NCBI GenBank assembly: GCA_021843755.1
Contig: JAKBWB010000071.1
Span: 1 to 64,000 of the forward strand
Reading direction: 5' to 3'
Source: Pseudomonadota bacterium
Lineage (GTDB): Bacteria > Pseudomonadota > Gammaproteobacteria > Steroidobacterales > Steroidobacteraceae
DNA: 64,000 bases
Shown in pieces: positions 1 to 8,548 of this stretch (the first letter of the stretch is position 1; each line of letters begins with the position of its first letter). A model generated the notes under the pieces. That model was not told the DNA's origin. It ran no database searches and saw nothing but the letters and a program-made list of their open reading frames with translations. The position numbers and the translations under genes were made by a program.

Positions 1-104
1 GCTGTGGACGACGGGGACAACTGTGCCTCCGTTCTGGGCTCGATCGATGAGGGGCCCAGGCCACCGTCCCTCACAAATCCTGCTCAGAATTCCCGGTTAT
101 CCCC

Positions 105-353
105 TCAATTTGAGTGCGCCTGCTCACTGACGTCGATCTCGGCGCGCTTGGCGGTGAACTGGCGCTCAATGGCCGCAAGCTCGAGGATCGCCTTCGAGCG
201 CGCCGTGCGGGGATCGGCGGTGCCGAGACTGCGAACGATCTCGGTCTTGCCCTGCGGATACGCGGTGAGCAGGGGCTTGGGGATGCGCCGGCGCACGTAA
301 TACACGCCGCCCTTGCCGCGTTTAAATACGTTCCGTTCGCCCGTTGCCTTCAC
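105..353 (-). pseudogene. Tyrosine integrase, N-terminal fragment
   Basis: An 82-residue remnant matching the extreme N-terminus of phage/island tyrosine recombinases (DUF6538-like start: the YYVRRRIPKPLL block, then SLGTADPRTARSKA). I chose the GTG at 353 because GGGGAG lies six bases upstream; an open frame continues to 392. Family members are about 350-450 residues with the catalytic Arg-His-Arg-Tyr domain at the C-terminus; here a stop at 105 removes the core-binding and catalytic domains. It lies about 100 bases downstream of the 3' end of tRNA-His on the same strand, the usual position of an integrase after insertion into a tRNA gene. Read as a dead leftover of an integrated element. 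Confidence 0.7.
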
Positions 354-455
354 GATCTGCTCCCCACGTTTGTGGTACAGACCGTGTAACAACCTCAGTT
401 ATACAGGCGCCCTTGGGCGCCCTTTACGCGAAATAACAGGCACTTGGGTGGGGAT

Positions 456-532
456 TGGGGTGGACGATGGGACTCGAACCCACGACAACCGGGATCACAA
501 CCCGGGACTCTACCAGCTGAGCTACGTCCACC
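456..532 (-). tRNA. tRNA-His (GTG)
   Basis: A 77-base cloverleaf on the minus strand. It has the extra 5' G(-1) typical of tRNA-His opposite C73, anticodon GTG in a seven-base loop, the T-arm GGTTCGAGTCC and an encoded 3' CCA (TGG at 456-458 on the plus strand). It is the second of two tRNA genes in tandem, 46 bases after tRNA-Arg, and is followed by the integrase stub. Confidence 0.97.
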
Positions 533-578
533 GTCCTACGCAATCATCTGTCCATCGGCCCTGCGGCGCCCGCGCGAT

Positions 579-655
579 TGGCGTGCCCGGCAGGACTCGA
601 ACCTGCGACCACCGGCTTAGAAGGCCGGTGCTCTATCCAGCTGAGCTACGGGCAC
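579..655 (-). tRNA. tRNA-Arg (TCT)
   Basis: A 77-base cloverleaf on the minus strand with a GTGCCCG/CGGGCAC acceptor stem, anticodon loop CTTCTAA (anticodon TCT, reading AGA/AGG), T-arm GGTTCGAGTCC and encoded CCA. It lies immediately upstream of tRNA-His in the same direction and is probably co-transcribed with it. No convincing promoter was found between 656 and 862. Confidence 0.97.
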
Positions 656-862
656 GCGAAGCTGCACCGCCCAATTGCCCGCACGCTCGGCCTCCAGGCC
701 TGGCCGCAGGACCCACCGCACCGGGTCGCGCATGATACGGAACGCCGGCAGCCAGCGTCAATTTGGATCGCCCAGAGGCGGGAGGCTGGCGCCCGGACCC
801 CATGCTAGACTTTTTGCGTCACAGGGCAACCCCCTCTGCCCGACCCCTCGCCGAGCGCGCCG

Positions 863-1540
863 ATGCCACTGCCGTCCTCGCCCACCGCAGCTCACGCCGA
901 CCGCGAAGTCGAATGGCAGCTGCTGGCCGAGAATCTCGAGCCGGTGCGGCAGTGGCTGGCCGCGCACCCCAAGACCGCTGGGCTGGACATCACACCGCGC
1001 CCCCCGCAGCGACTGCGCGATACCTATCTCGATACGGCCGATTGGCGGCTCTTGCGCGGGGGATTCGCGCTGCGGATACGCGAACAGGAAGACGTTTGCG
1101 AGGCGACGCTCAAGAGCCTACGTTCGGCCCGGGACGATCTGGCCGACCGCCAGGAAATCACCGAGGCGCTCGAGGACGGCCCTGCCGCCCTCTCCCGCGC
1201 CTCCGGATCCGTCGGTGCGCGGCTGCGGGAGATCGCCGGCACGGCGCCGCTCGAGACGCTCTTCAGGGCGCAGACCGTGCGGCAGCGGTTCGCCGCACAC
1301 CGTCCAGGGCAAGCCCAAGATGCCGCCGAGATCGCTCTGGACGAAACCTCGCTGCATGCCCGCGACGGCGCCCTGCTCGAGCGGCTGCGGCGCGTAGAAA
1401 TAGAAGCCATCGGTGGCGATACCGAACCGCTGATCCCCTTCGTCGTAGCGCTGAGCGTCGCCTGCGCCCTGGAGCGGGCGGGGGAAAACAAGTTCGCCGC
1501 GGGTCTGCGCGCGGCAGGACTGGCGCCGCCGCGCGCCTGA
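863..1540 (+). CDS. CYTH domain protein (triphosphatase-like)
   Basis: 225 residues. CYTH proteins form a beta-barrel tunnel that binds triphosphates with divalent metal; members include inorganic triphosphatase, thiamine triphosphatase and class IV adenylate cyclase. Visible here: an N-terminal EVEWQ at residues 15-19 in the position of the ExExK signature, the DTYLDTADWRLL strand, ALRIRE near residue 68 and a TLKS strand near 82, then alternating charged strands. The invariant Lys of ExExK is Gln19, which may affect catalysis. Unlike E. coli YgiF it has no CHAD domain after the CYTH fold. It stands alone, convergent with the emrB-like gene. Substrate not predictable. Confidence 0.8.
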   Translation: MPLPSSPTAAHADREVEWQLLAENLEPVRQWLAAHPKTAGLDITPRPPQRLRDTYLDTADWRLLRGGFALRIREQEDVCEATLKSLRSARDDLADRQEITEALEDGPAALSRASGSVGARLREIAGTAPLETLFRAQTVRQRFAAHRPGQAQDAAEIALDETSLHARDGALLERLRRVEIEAIGGDTEPLIPFVVALSVACALERAGENKFAAGLRAAGLAPPRA

Positions 1541-1549
1541 GCGCTTGGC

Positions 1550-3133
1550 TCAGTGTGCGCCGGCGGAGACTTCCACCGACAGATTCCTGGCGCCGGGTCG
1601 GGCCAACCAGATCAGAAACGCCATCGCGACGAACAGGTAACCGGACACCCAGAAGATGTCGTCCGCCGACAGCATGTACGCCTGAGCGTTGATCAGCTGA
1701 TTGAGCAAGAACGCCCCCTGCTGCGTCGACAACCCTCGCGCATGCGCCTGTGCCATGAACTGTTGGGCCTGTGGATTGGCCGTCAGGCTCCAGACCAGCT
1801 GCGCATGGTGTAGCGCCGCGCGGCGCGACCACAGCGTCGTCGTGATCGAAGTGGCGAACGAGGCTGCGGTGAGGCGCGTGAAGTTGATCACCCCCGAAGC
1901 GGAGGCGATGCGCTCCGGTTCCAGGCCCGAGAATGCCAGCGCCAGGAGCGGGATGAAAAACGTGGCCATCGCCACGCCCTGGATCAGGGTCGGCGTCAGG
2001 AGTGTGTCGAAGCTCGCCTGCGTGTTGAAGTCCGACCGCATGAACATCACCAGCGCGAACACGAGGAAGGACGCCGTAACAAACCACCGCGGATCGAGAC
2101 GATCGACCAGGCGCCCGACCACGGGCGTGAGCAGGATCGCGAGCACACCGACCGGCGCGAGCACCCAGCCCGCGAGCGTTGCGGTATAGCCCATGTACTC
2201 CTGCAGCCACAGCGGCAGCAGCACGACGTTGCCGAAAAACAGGCCGTAGCCGATGGACATGGCGATCGAGCTGACCGTGAAGTTGCGGTTACGGAACAGC
2301 CCGAGATCCACCACCGGGTGCTTGTCGGTGACCTCCCAGACAATGAATACCGCGAAGGAGATCGCGGCGATAATGGCCAGCGCGACGATGAAGGTCGAGC
2401 TGAACCAGTCGAGGTCCTTGCCCTTATCGAGCATGATCTGCAGCGACCCCACCCAGATGACGAGCAGGCCAAGTCCGACCTTGTCGATCGGCAACTTTGC
2501 CGTCGGCGTCTCACGCCGCCGATAGATCGCCCAGGTCACCACTGCCGCCACGATCCCCACCGGAACGTTGATGTAGAAGATCCAGGGCCAGGAGATGTTG
2601 TCGGTAATCCAGCCGCCAAGCACAGGGCCGACCACCGGGGCCACCAGTGTGGTCATCGACCACACTCCGAGGGCCGCGCCTGCCTTGGACTTCGGATAGC
2701 TCGACAGCAGCAGCGCCTGCGACAGCGGAATCATCGGTCCGGCCACCAGCCCCTGCACCGCCCGGAACAGCACGAGCATCGAGAACGTCGGCGCCAGACC
2801 GCACAGCATGGAGCTGATCACGAACAGAATCGTCGAAGCCGTGAACAGCCGCACCTGACCCATGCGCCGCGTCAACCATCCGGTCAGCGGCATGGAGATG
2901 GCGTTGGCGACCGCAAACGAGGTGATCACCCACGTGCCTTTGTCGGGCGAGACGCCCAGATCGCCCGCGATCGCCGGTATCGAGACGTTGGCGATCGAGG
3001 TATCGAGCACGTTCATGAAGGTGGCGAGCGACAGCGCGATCGTCCCGAGCACGACGCTCATGCCGACCAGCGGCGGCAGCGCGGCCGGCGGCGGGGTCCG
3101 GCCCGAGGCTGCTTCGACGTTCAATTCGCTCAT
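1550..3133 (-). CDS. emrB: DHA2-family MFS drug exporter, EmrB-like
   Basis: 527 residues, the usual length for 14-helix DHA2 antiporters. These sit in the inner membrane and export hydrophobic drugs by proton antiport, joined to a periplasmic adaptor and an outer-membrane channel. The N-terminus carries the DTSIANVSIPAIAGDLG motif-D1 region, then GWLTRRMGQVR (motif A) and PVVGPVLGGWI (motif C). It is the last gene of marR-emrA-emrB, 14 bases after the adaptor stop. No TolC-type gene is nearby. Substrate unknown; the EmrB call rests on family and operon order. Confidence 0.9.
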   Translation of the reverse strand: MSELNVEAASGRTPPPAALPPLVGMSVVLGTIALSLATFMNVLDTSIANVSIPAIAGDLGVSPDKGTWVITSFAVANAISMPLTGWLTRRMGQVRLFTASTILFVISSMLCGLAPTFSMLVLFRAVQGLVAGPMIPLSQALLLSSYPKSKAGAALGVWSMTTLVAPVVGPVLGGWITDNISWPWIFYINVPVGIVAAVVTWAIYRRRETPTAKLPIDKVGLGLLVIWVGSLQIMLDKGKDLDWFSSTFIVALAIIAAISFAVFIVWEVTDKHPVVDLGLFRNRNFTVSSIAMSIGYGLFFGNVVLLPLWLQEYMGYTATLAGWVLAPVGVLAILLTPVVGRLVDRLDPRWFVTASFLVFALVMFMRSDFNTQASFDTLLTPTLIQGVAMATFFIPLLALAFSGLEPERIASASGVINFTRLTAASFATSITTTLWSRRAALHHAQLVWSLTANPQAQQFMAQAHARGLSTQQGAFLLNQLINAQAYMLSADDIFWVSGYLFVAMAFLIWLARPGARNLSVEVSAGAH

Positions 3134-3147
3134 GATCTGCGGATCGC

Positions 3148-4416
3148 TCAGTACAGCCCGCGATCCGCTGCGACCAGCCGCGCCGACCGGCGAGCCGCGC
3201 GGCGCGGCGCGGCGGCACGGGGGCTCACCGGCGGGCCGAGGCCCGGATTGGGCGCACCGGCCGCATTGGCCGCAATGATTCGCCGGATCGCCCGCTCGGC
3301 CCGTGCGCTCGCCGGGGTGAACACGTCGGTGGAGGCCTCCGGTCCGGTGCTCGCCACCTCCGGCAAACGCGGTGTTTTGTCATGACGTATATCGACGTAG
3401 GCCCGCATCGACAGACCGATCTGCAGCGGATGAGCGGCGAGCTGCTTCGGATCGATCGCAATACGTACCGGGACGCGCTGCACGATCTTGATCCAGTTTC
3501 CGGTGGCGTTCTGCGGCGGCAGGAGCGAAAACGCCGAGCCGGTGCCGGCGCCGAAGCCGATCACCCGCCCCCGATACACCACCCCGCTCCCGTAGAGGTC
3601 CGAGGTCAGCTGCACCGACTGCCCGACTCGCATGTCCGTCAGCTGTGTTTCCTTGAAGTTCGCATCGACCCAGACCTGGTTGAGCGGCACGATCGACATC
3701 AGCGGCATGCCGGGACTTACGTGCTCGCCAAGCTGCACGTCTCGCTTGGCCACGAATCCCGACACCGGCGCGGGCAGGATCGTGCGCGCATACGTCAGAT
3801 ACGCCGCGCGCACAGCCGCCGCGGCGGCCTGCACTTTGGGGTTCGTCGCGATGGTCGTGTTGGCGACCCAGGCCCGATTGGCGGCGAGGCGCTGCTCGGC
3901 GGCGGTGAGCGCCGCCCGGGCCGCACGCACCGCATCGCGCGCATGCTGAAGATCCTCGCCCGAGACCGCTCCGGTACGCGCCAGTCGGGCGCGGCGCGCG
4001 TAGTCGGACTGGGCCCGGACGAGCGCCGTGCGGTATACCTGCACATCGGCGCGCAGCTCGGCGTTGGTGGCGAAGAGATTGCGCACTTGACGCACCGTAC
4101 TGGCAAGGTTCGCTTCCGCCTTCTGCAGCGTCACCTCCGCATCCGCCTGATCCAGGCGCACCAGAGGATCACCCGCCTTGACGAACTGCGTGTTGTTGGC
4201 GCCGATCGCCACGACGGTACCGGAGCTGCGCGGGGTGATATCCACCACGTTTCCGCTCACATACGCGTCATCCGTGTACTCGATGAAACGTGCAACACGG
4301 TACCAGTAGAGACCATATCCAGCGCCGGCCAGCACGACCACCACGGTGATCGTAATCAGCCATCGCGCCCTTGGGGTACTCCAGAGCGATCCGCTTTTTT
4401 CTTCTGCCACTGTCAT
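3148..4416 (-). CDS. emrA: HlyD/EmrA-family membrane fusion protein
   Basis: 422 residues. It is the periplasmic adaptor that joins the EmrB-like pump to an outer-membrane channel. A cytoplasmic N-terminus is followed by one transmembrane helix at about residues 18-36, a barrel-sandwich/lipoyl half-motif (GTVVAIGANNTQFVKAGDPL), a long alpha-helical hairpin rich in Ala and Gln, the second lipoyl half (SGFVAKRDVQLGEHVSPG) and a beta-barrel domain. The tail after about residue 345 is an unusual Ala/Arg/Pro-rich low-complexity extension of about 75 residues not needed for the fold. Second gene of the operon, 103 bases after marR. Confidence 0.92.
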   Translation of the reverse strand: MTVAEEKSGSLWSTPRARWLITITVVVVLAGAGYGLYWYRVARFIEYTDDAYVSGNVVDITPRSSGTVVAIGANNTQFVKAGDPLVRLDQADAEVTLQKAEANLASTVRQVRNLFATNAELRADVQVYRTALVRAQSDYARRARLARTGAVSGEDLQHARDAVRAARAALTAAEQRLAANRAWVANTTIATNPKVQAAAAAVRAAYLTYARTILPAPVSGFVAKRDVQLGEHVSPGMPLMSIVPLNQVWVDANFKETQLTDMRVGQSVQLTSDLYGSGVVYRGRVIGFGAGTGSAFSLLPPQNATGNWIKIVQRVPVRIAIDPKQLAAHPLQIGLSMRAYVDIRHDKTPRLPEVASTGPEASTDVFTPASARAERAIRRIIAANAAGAPNPGLGPPVSPRAAAPRRAARRSARLVAADRGLY

Positions 4417-4474
4417 AGACTGCCCATTCTCGGCGGTGACCGCCCGATGTCCTTCTTTCTGTCACGGCTATAGA

Positions 4475-4484
4475 TGCCTAGGCA
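4475..4484. promoter_or_regulatory. Palindrome TGCCTAGGCA upstream of emrA
   Basis: A perfect 10-base palindrome about 60 bases upstream of the emrA start, in the marR-emrA gap. The same core TGCCTAGGC occurs at 5035-5044 at the predicted marR transcription start, and TATAGCC lies next to both copies. Candidate operator for the MarR protein encoded between them; inference. Confidence 0.5.
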
Positions 4485-4519
4485 GGTTGTCGGCTCGAAA
4501 ACCGGGAGGGCCCCGAGCC

Positions 4520-4987
4520 TCAACCCACGTTCTGCAGCATGCGATTCAAGACATCCGTCAGTTGCTGGACTTGCGCCTTGTCGAGGCCGCGAAGAAACCG
4601 GTTCTGCACGGCCACCGACATTGCGAGCATCCGCGGATAGGCGCCCCGGCCCAGCTCGGTCGCCTCGAGAAAAATGAGTCTCCGGTCCTTCAAACAACGC
4701 ATCCGCCGCACCAAGCCCTTTTTCTCGAGCCGGTCGATCATGCGTGTCATCGCGCCGGCATCGTACGAAAGCTCCTTGCACAGATCCGAGGCCGATTTGC
4801 GGCTCTCCTTCCCGACCAGCCTGACCATCACCACGAACTGGGCGGAGGTCACGCCCAGCTGCGACAACTGCGGATCGGCGGACAGCTCCCGGTCGAGCGC
4901 CGCCAGCATCTCGACTCTCACACGACCCATCAGATGCGCGACGCTCTGACTGGGATCGTAACTTTTGACCTCGTAGATGTTCGCCAA
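4520..4987 (-). CDS. MarR-family regulator of the emrAB operon
   Basis: 155 residues, normal for MarR dimers. It has an N-terminal dimerisation helix, then a winged helix-turn-helix at about residues 45-110 with KSASDLCKELSYDAGAMTRM as the recognition region, the typical MTRMIDRLEKKGLV segment and the DRRL wing. The start is TTG at 4987, six bases after GGGGAG. It probably represses its own operon and is released by the pump's substrates, as in EmrR/MarR systems; ligand unknown. A sigma70-type promoter and a palindrome lie just upstream. Confidence 0.92.
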   Translation of the reverse strand: MANIYEVKSYDPSQSVAHLMGRVRVEMLAALDRELSADPQLSQLGVTSAQFVVMVRLVGKESRKSASDLCKELSYDAGAMTRMIDRLEKKGLVRRMRCLKDRRLIFLEATELGRGAYPRMLAMSVAVQNRFLRGLDKAQVQQLTDVLNRMLQNVG

Positions 4988-5034
4988 GGTTGCTCCCCGC
5001 GCGAATCCCCCGTAAGGGGTACTTGCAATATGAC

Positions 5035-5044
5035 TGCCTAGGCT
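5035..5044. promoter_or_regulatory. TGCCTAGGCT palindromic core at the marR start site
   Basis: Second copy of the TGCCTAGGC element found at 4475. It directly follows the predicted -10 box, so a bound repressor would cover the transcription start. The flanks also carry related TTGCAATATGAC and TTGTAATGAC half-sites in direct orientation. Candidate autoregulatory operator; inference. Confidence 0.5.
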
Positions 5045-5047
5045 ATA

Positions 5048-5076
5048 ATTGTAATGACAGTAACTGCCTTTTTCAA
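5048..5076 (-). promoter_or_regulatory. Sigma70-type promoter of marR-emrA-emrB
   Basis: On the minus strand TTGAAA (5071-5076) and TACAAT (5048-5053) are separated by 17 bases, a near-consensus spacing. The predicted start is near 5041, giving a leader of about 55 bases before the TTG start at 4987. Confidence 0.65.
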
Positions 5077-5198
5077 TTCCCGCCAGGCGCTTGAAATCTT
5101 ACGTTGCCTCATGCGAGTTGTAACCGAATTGCCTTCAGATTGACTTATCAAAGTCACCTCAGGCACGGAGAATGACCCATCGATCAGGAGCCTGAGCG

Positions 5199-5438
5199 AT
5201 GTACTTCGACACACCCCGCCGCTGGAAGTCGGCTCTATCGGCCGCCGCTCGTCAAACCCTCGCCGCGCGCTGGCATGATGTCTCGCACGCCCTGCGCGCC
5301 GCCGAACTCGAGTATCGCGCCCTCTGCGCGGCCGGCGAAATCGACCTCCGGGCGCTGCGCAAGGCCGCACGGCGCGTCGATGACCTGGCCCAGCTGCGCG
5401 CTGTGCTCGCCGGGGAACTGCGGGACGAGCCGGCCTGA
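5199..5438 (+). CDS. Small hypothetical protein
   Basis: 79 residues, Ala- and Arg-rich, predicted mostly helical, with no domain I recognise. Support is limited to the AGGAG motif eight bases before the ATG and its position divergent from marR, where no other gene covers the strand. It could be a real small cytoplasmic protein or a chance frame. Confidence 0.45.
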   Translation: MYFDTPRRWKSALSAAARQTLAARWHDVSHALRAAELEYRALCAAGEIDLRALRKAARRVDDLAQLRAVLAGELRDEPA

Positions 5439-5462
5439 GTCATCGGTCCGGTCCCCGGACGA

Positions 5463-7238
5463 TCAATAGCCGGCGGCCAAACCCGCAGGGCTGCGGCGGT
5501 CGTTGGCCCCCTCCAGCTCATGGGTCCGTGGATTCACGACGATGGCCTCGTCCGCGCCCCAGGATCTGATCATCCTGAAGCGATAGCCCATTTCTTGCAG
5601 CCGCCGCCGGGTCCACCGGGTCATCAGTCCGGGCTCGGCGAAGACCACGTCCGGGTACCACTGCTGGTGCACGCGCGGGGCATCGACTGCCTGCTGCACG
5701 TTCATGCCGAAGTCGACCACGTTCAGAATGCTCTCGAGCGTCGTCGAAATGATCGTCGAGCCGCCCGGGCTGCCCGTCACCATGAACAGCCGCTTGCCGC
5801 GCAGCACGATGGTCGGGGCCATCGAGCTCAGCGGCCGCTTGCCGGGCTCGATCTCATTGGCCTTGCCCTGCACCAAGCCGAAGGAGTTCGGCACCCCGGG
5901 CTTGGAGGTGAAATCGTCCATCTCGTTGTTGAGAAAGAAGCCGGTATCGCCCGCGATCCGCCCGAGCCCGAACAGGTAGTTGATCGTATACGTGACGCCC
6001 ACGGCGTTTCCGTGCGCGTCCACAATCGAATAATCGGTGGTATCGGTGCCCTCGTAGGGCCCGAGACTGCCCCTGATGTCGAGCGACGGCGTGGCGGCAT
6101 CCGGCTTGATGCTCGCGCGCAGCCGGGCCGCATGCCGGGCCGAGAGCAGGCGCCTGATCGGGTTATGCACGAACGCCGGATCGCCGAGGTAGGTGTTGCG
6201 GTCGGCGAACGCGCGCCGCTCGGCCTCGACCAGGTAATGGATGGTCTTGACTGAACCGTAGCCCCACTTGGAGAACGGATACGGTTTGATGATCTGCAGG
6301 ATCTCGCAGATCGTCGCACCGCCGGAGCTCGGCGGCGGATCCGACAGCACCGTGTAGCCGTGATAGCGGCATTCGACGGGCTTCGCCCACTGTACGGTGT
6401 AGTCGGCGAAATCCCGCATCGAGAGAATACCGCCGTGCGCACCGCTGGCGGCCACGATCGCCCGGGCGATCGGTCCGCGATAGAACGCGCGGCTGCCCTC
6501 GCGGGAGATCAACGCCAGTGTCCGCGCGAGCTGCGGTTGCCGCAGACGCTCGCCGGCGACGTACGGCTTGCCGTGATCGAGGAAAATTGCCGCGACGTTC
6601 GGGTACCGCGCGAAGTCCTTGACGCGGGTATCGAGGATGTTGACGTCGCCTTGCTCCAGCACATAACCCTCGCGCGCCAGGCGGATCGCCGGCGCCATTG
6701 CTTCCTGTCGGCTCATGGTGCCGTATTTGCGCAGCGCCGTATCGAGCCCCAGAACGGTTCCGGGCACGCCCACGGACAGAAACGTCCTGGTGCTGCGGCC
6801 GGGCACCACGTCACCGGCGGCGTTCTGGTACATCGTCGGCGTGGCTTTCAGAGGCGCCTTCTCGCGGAAATCCAGAAACACGTTCCGGCCGCTCGCAAGG
6901 TGAATCATCATGAATCCGCCGCCGCCGATATTCCCGCAACACGGCTGCACCACCGCGAGCGCATAGCCCACCGCCACTGCCGCGTCGATCGCATTGCCGC
7001 CCTCCTTGAGGATCCGCACGCCGACCTCGGTCGCCAGATGCTGGGCGCTGACCACCATGGCGTGCCGCGCGAGCACCGGCCGCCTGCGCACCAGCGCGGC
7101 GATGGTGGTCGCCGGAGCGCTCCAATGCACGCGTTGGTTCGCAACCGCGGCCCGGGAAGAGACGACTCCGGCGTTGACCGCCGGCACGACAGCGAGAGCG
7201 GCGGCGATCGCGGCCAGATGAATATTGCGTCTGTGCAT
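5463..7238 (-). CDS. ggt: Gamma-glutamyltransferase (periplasmic)
   Basis: 591 residues, the normal length of the precursor. Ggt cleaves gamma-glutamyl bonds of glutathione and transfers the glutamyl group to water or amino acids in the periplasm. The ATG at 7238 gives a clean signal peptide (basic start, hydrophobic core, Ala-rich end by about residue 24); an upstream in-frame start at 7271 would spoil it. The precursor self-cleaves before the nucleophilic Thr: here the TTDYSIVD motif with Thr400, matching Thr391 of E. coli. PLSSMAPTIV and GSPGGS (substrate and oxyanion loops) are present. Single gene, 109 bases downstream of the YqgE-like gene. Confidence 0.95.
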   Translation of the reverse strand: MHRRNIHLAAIAAALAVVPAVNAGVVSSRAAVANQRVHWSAPATTIAALVRRRPVLARHAMVVSAQHLATEVGVRILKEGGNAIDAAVAVGYALAVVQPCCGNIGGGGFMMIHLASGRNVFLDFREKAPLKATPTMYQNAAGDVVPGRSTRTFLSVGVPGTVLGLDTALRKYGTMSRQEAMAPAIRLAREGYVLEQGDVNILDTRVKDFARYPNVAAIFLDHGKPYVAGERLRQPQLARTLALISREGSRAFYRGPIARAIVAASGAHGGILSMRDFADYTVQWAKPVECRYHGYTVLSDPPPSSGGATICEILQIIKPYPFSKWGYGSVKTIHYLVEAERRAFADRNTYLGDPAFVHNPIRRLLSARHAARLRASIKPDAATPSLDIRGSLGPYEGTDTTDYSIVDAHGNAVGVTYTINYLFGLGRIAGDTGFFLNNEMDDFTSKPGVPNSFGLVQGKANEIEPGKRPLSSMAPTIVLRGKRLFMVTGSPGGSTIISTTLESILNVVDFGMNVQQAVDAPRVHQQWYPDVVFAEPGLMTRWTRRRLQEMGYRFRMIRSWGADEAIVVNPRTHELEGANDRRSPAGLAAGY

Positions 7239-7347
7239 GGAGGTCAATCCATCCCATCGCCGGCAATGCAATCAGTCTTGCATGTCGCCGGTGCCGGCAC
7301 CAGCGATATCCGCAAATTGCACCCAACCGACCCGACGGGGCGAGCCG

Positions 7348-8031
7348 CTAACGTTCCAATCGACGGGGTCTCGCGATCTCTTCGAAGCGGGGCACGAGTG
7401 CTTGCGCGAACGCCGTGCCCAGCGGCCCCGGCCAGCCCCGAGCAGCGCCGGAACCCGCCCCGAAAATCGCTCGGGAATCCACGCGCTCGAGGCTCCACGC
7501 GCCCATTTCGATCTCGGCCTGCAACTGCCCCGGCGCCCAACCCGCATGACCGAGGTAGATCCGCAGGCCAGCCATGGGCTTGGCGCGTGCCAGCAGCCGC
7601 CGCAGCAGGATCGCGTCCGCGCTCAAGTAGACACCACGGCACACTTCGACTGCGCCCCGAGGCGGCTCGAGCGCCCGAAACAGAAACCACAGGTGATCAA
7701 GCCCGATGGGACCGCCGAAATACACTCTGCCCGGCACCGCGGCCAGGCGCCTCTCGCCGGTGAACAGCCGCCCCACCGGTATCGACGTCGGCTCATTCAT
7801 GATGAGGCCGACCGGAGCCGGACCGAGATCGTTCACGACCAGTACGGTGGAATGCGCGAAGAACGGATCGGAAACCACGCGGCGCGCAACGATGAACATC
7901 GCCGTCAGACGCGCCGCCCCCGCCGCCGGCTGCGTCCCGCACAGCAATAGCACGGCGCACAACCCGCTGAGCACGGCGCATCGACCGGGCAGACCAGCTG
8001 TCATCCGCGTCAAGGGCGCGAGCCTCCTCAT
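7348..8031 (-). CDS. YqgE/AlgH-family protein with signal sequence
   Basis: 227 residues. The body from about residue 42 matches the YqgE/AlgH (DUF179) fold: LTAMFIVARRVVSDPFF, VGLIMNEPT, FGGPIGLDHLWFL, then LGHAGWAPGQLQAEIEMGAW. The family is usually about 185 residues and cytoplasmic, function uncertain (AlgH was linked to alginate regulation in Pseudomonas). Here a roughly 40-residue N-terminal extension looks like a signal peptide, with a hydrophobic core around LSGLCAVLLLC and an Ala-Gly-Ala cleavage region. It may be an exported paralog. It lies upstream of ggt on the same strand. Confidence 0.82.
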   Translation of the reverse strand: MRRLAPLTRMTAGLPGRCAVLSGLCAVLLLCGTQPAAGAARLTAMFIVARRVVSDPFFAHSTVLVVNDLGPAPVGLIMNEPTSIPVGRLFTGERRLAAVPGRVYFGGPIGLDHLWFLFRALEPPRGAVEVCRGVYLSADAILLRRLLARAKPMAGLRIYLGHAGWAPGQLQAEIEMGAWSLERVDSRAIFGAGSGAARGWPGPLGTAFAQALVPRFEEIARPRRLER

Positions 8032-8548
8032 GGGGCCGACGTCCTATTTTACGCCGAGTTCCACCCCGGGACCCCAGCACCCATGAACAAACCGTCTTCG
8101 GCGCCTGGCCAGCGAGCCGCGACTTCCACCCCGTACCCCGCCCAGGGAGGCTCCGTAGCGACGGTTCCGGCTCCGGTATCGATCGATGCCGCGGGCCTCT
8201 CACGGTCCAACGCTTCATCGCGCGAATCGGGCGTTCCGACCCGCCGCGAGAACCCCCGACGCACGTCACGGTCGATCGACCGAAGACTCGCAACATAACG
8301 CCCGGCCCGACACCGATTAACGCGCGAAGAACGAAACCGGGAACCCCGTGCCGACTCCATCACACCCATCGCCCTGGCCTCGCCCAATTGCGCCGCGCGC
8401 ATCGTGATCGCACGCTCCCTCCCGGCGCTGCCGCCCGCTTGCCACGCCATGGGCAAGCGCGCAGAATTCGCCGCTTCAATTTCACCATCCACTGGACCCG
8501 TCGTAGCTGTCATCTGACGAACTCGGGTTCGAAACGGAGGATTGCCGG
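8032..8548. other. Intergenic region, no gene seen
   Basis: 517 bases between the divergent YqgE-like and S41 peptidase genes. Both strands have open frames (for example minus 8049-8585) but with arginine-rich, featureless translations and no ribosome site. It must hold both promoters; I could not pick a convincing -35/-10 pair. The peptidase ribosome site ACGGAGG lies at its right end. Confidence 0.5.

Noticed and set aside
7239-7347. GGTGCCGGCACC palindrome between ggt and the YqgE-like gene
   Set aside because: Short GC-rich palindromes are expected often at this base composition, there is no T-run, and the two genes may be cotranscribed.
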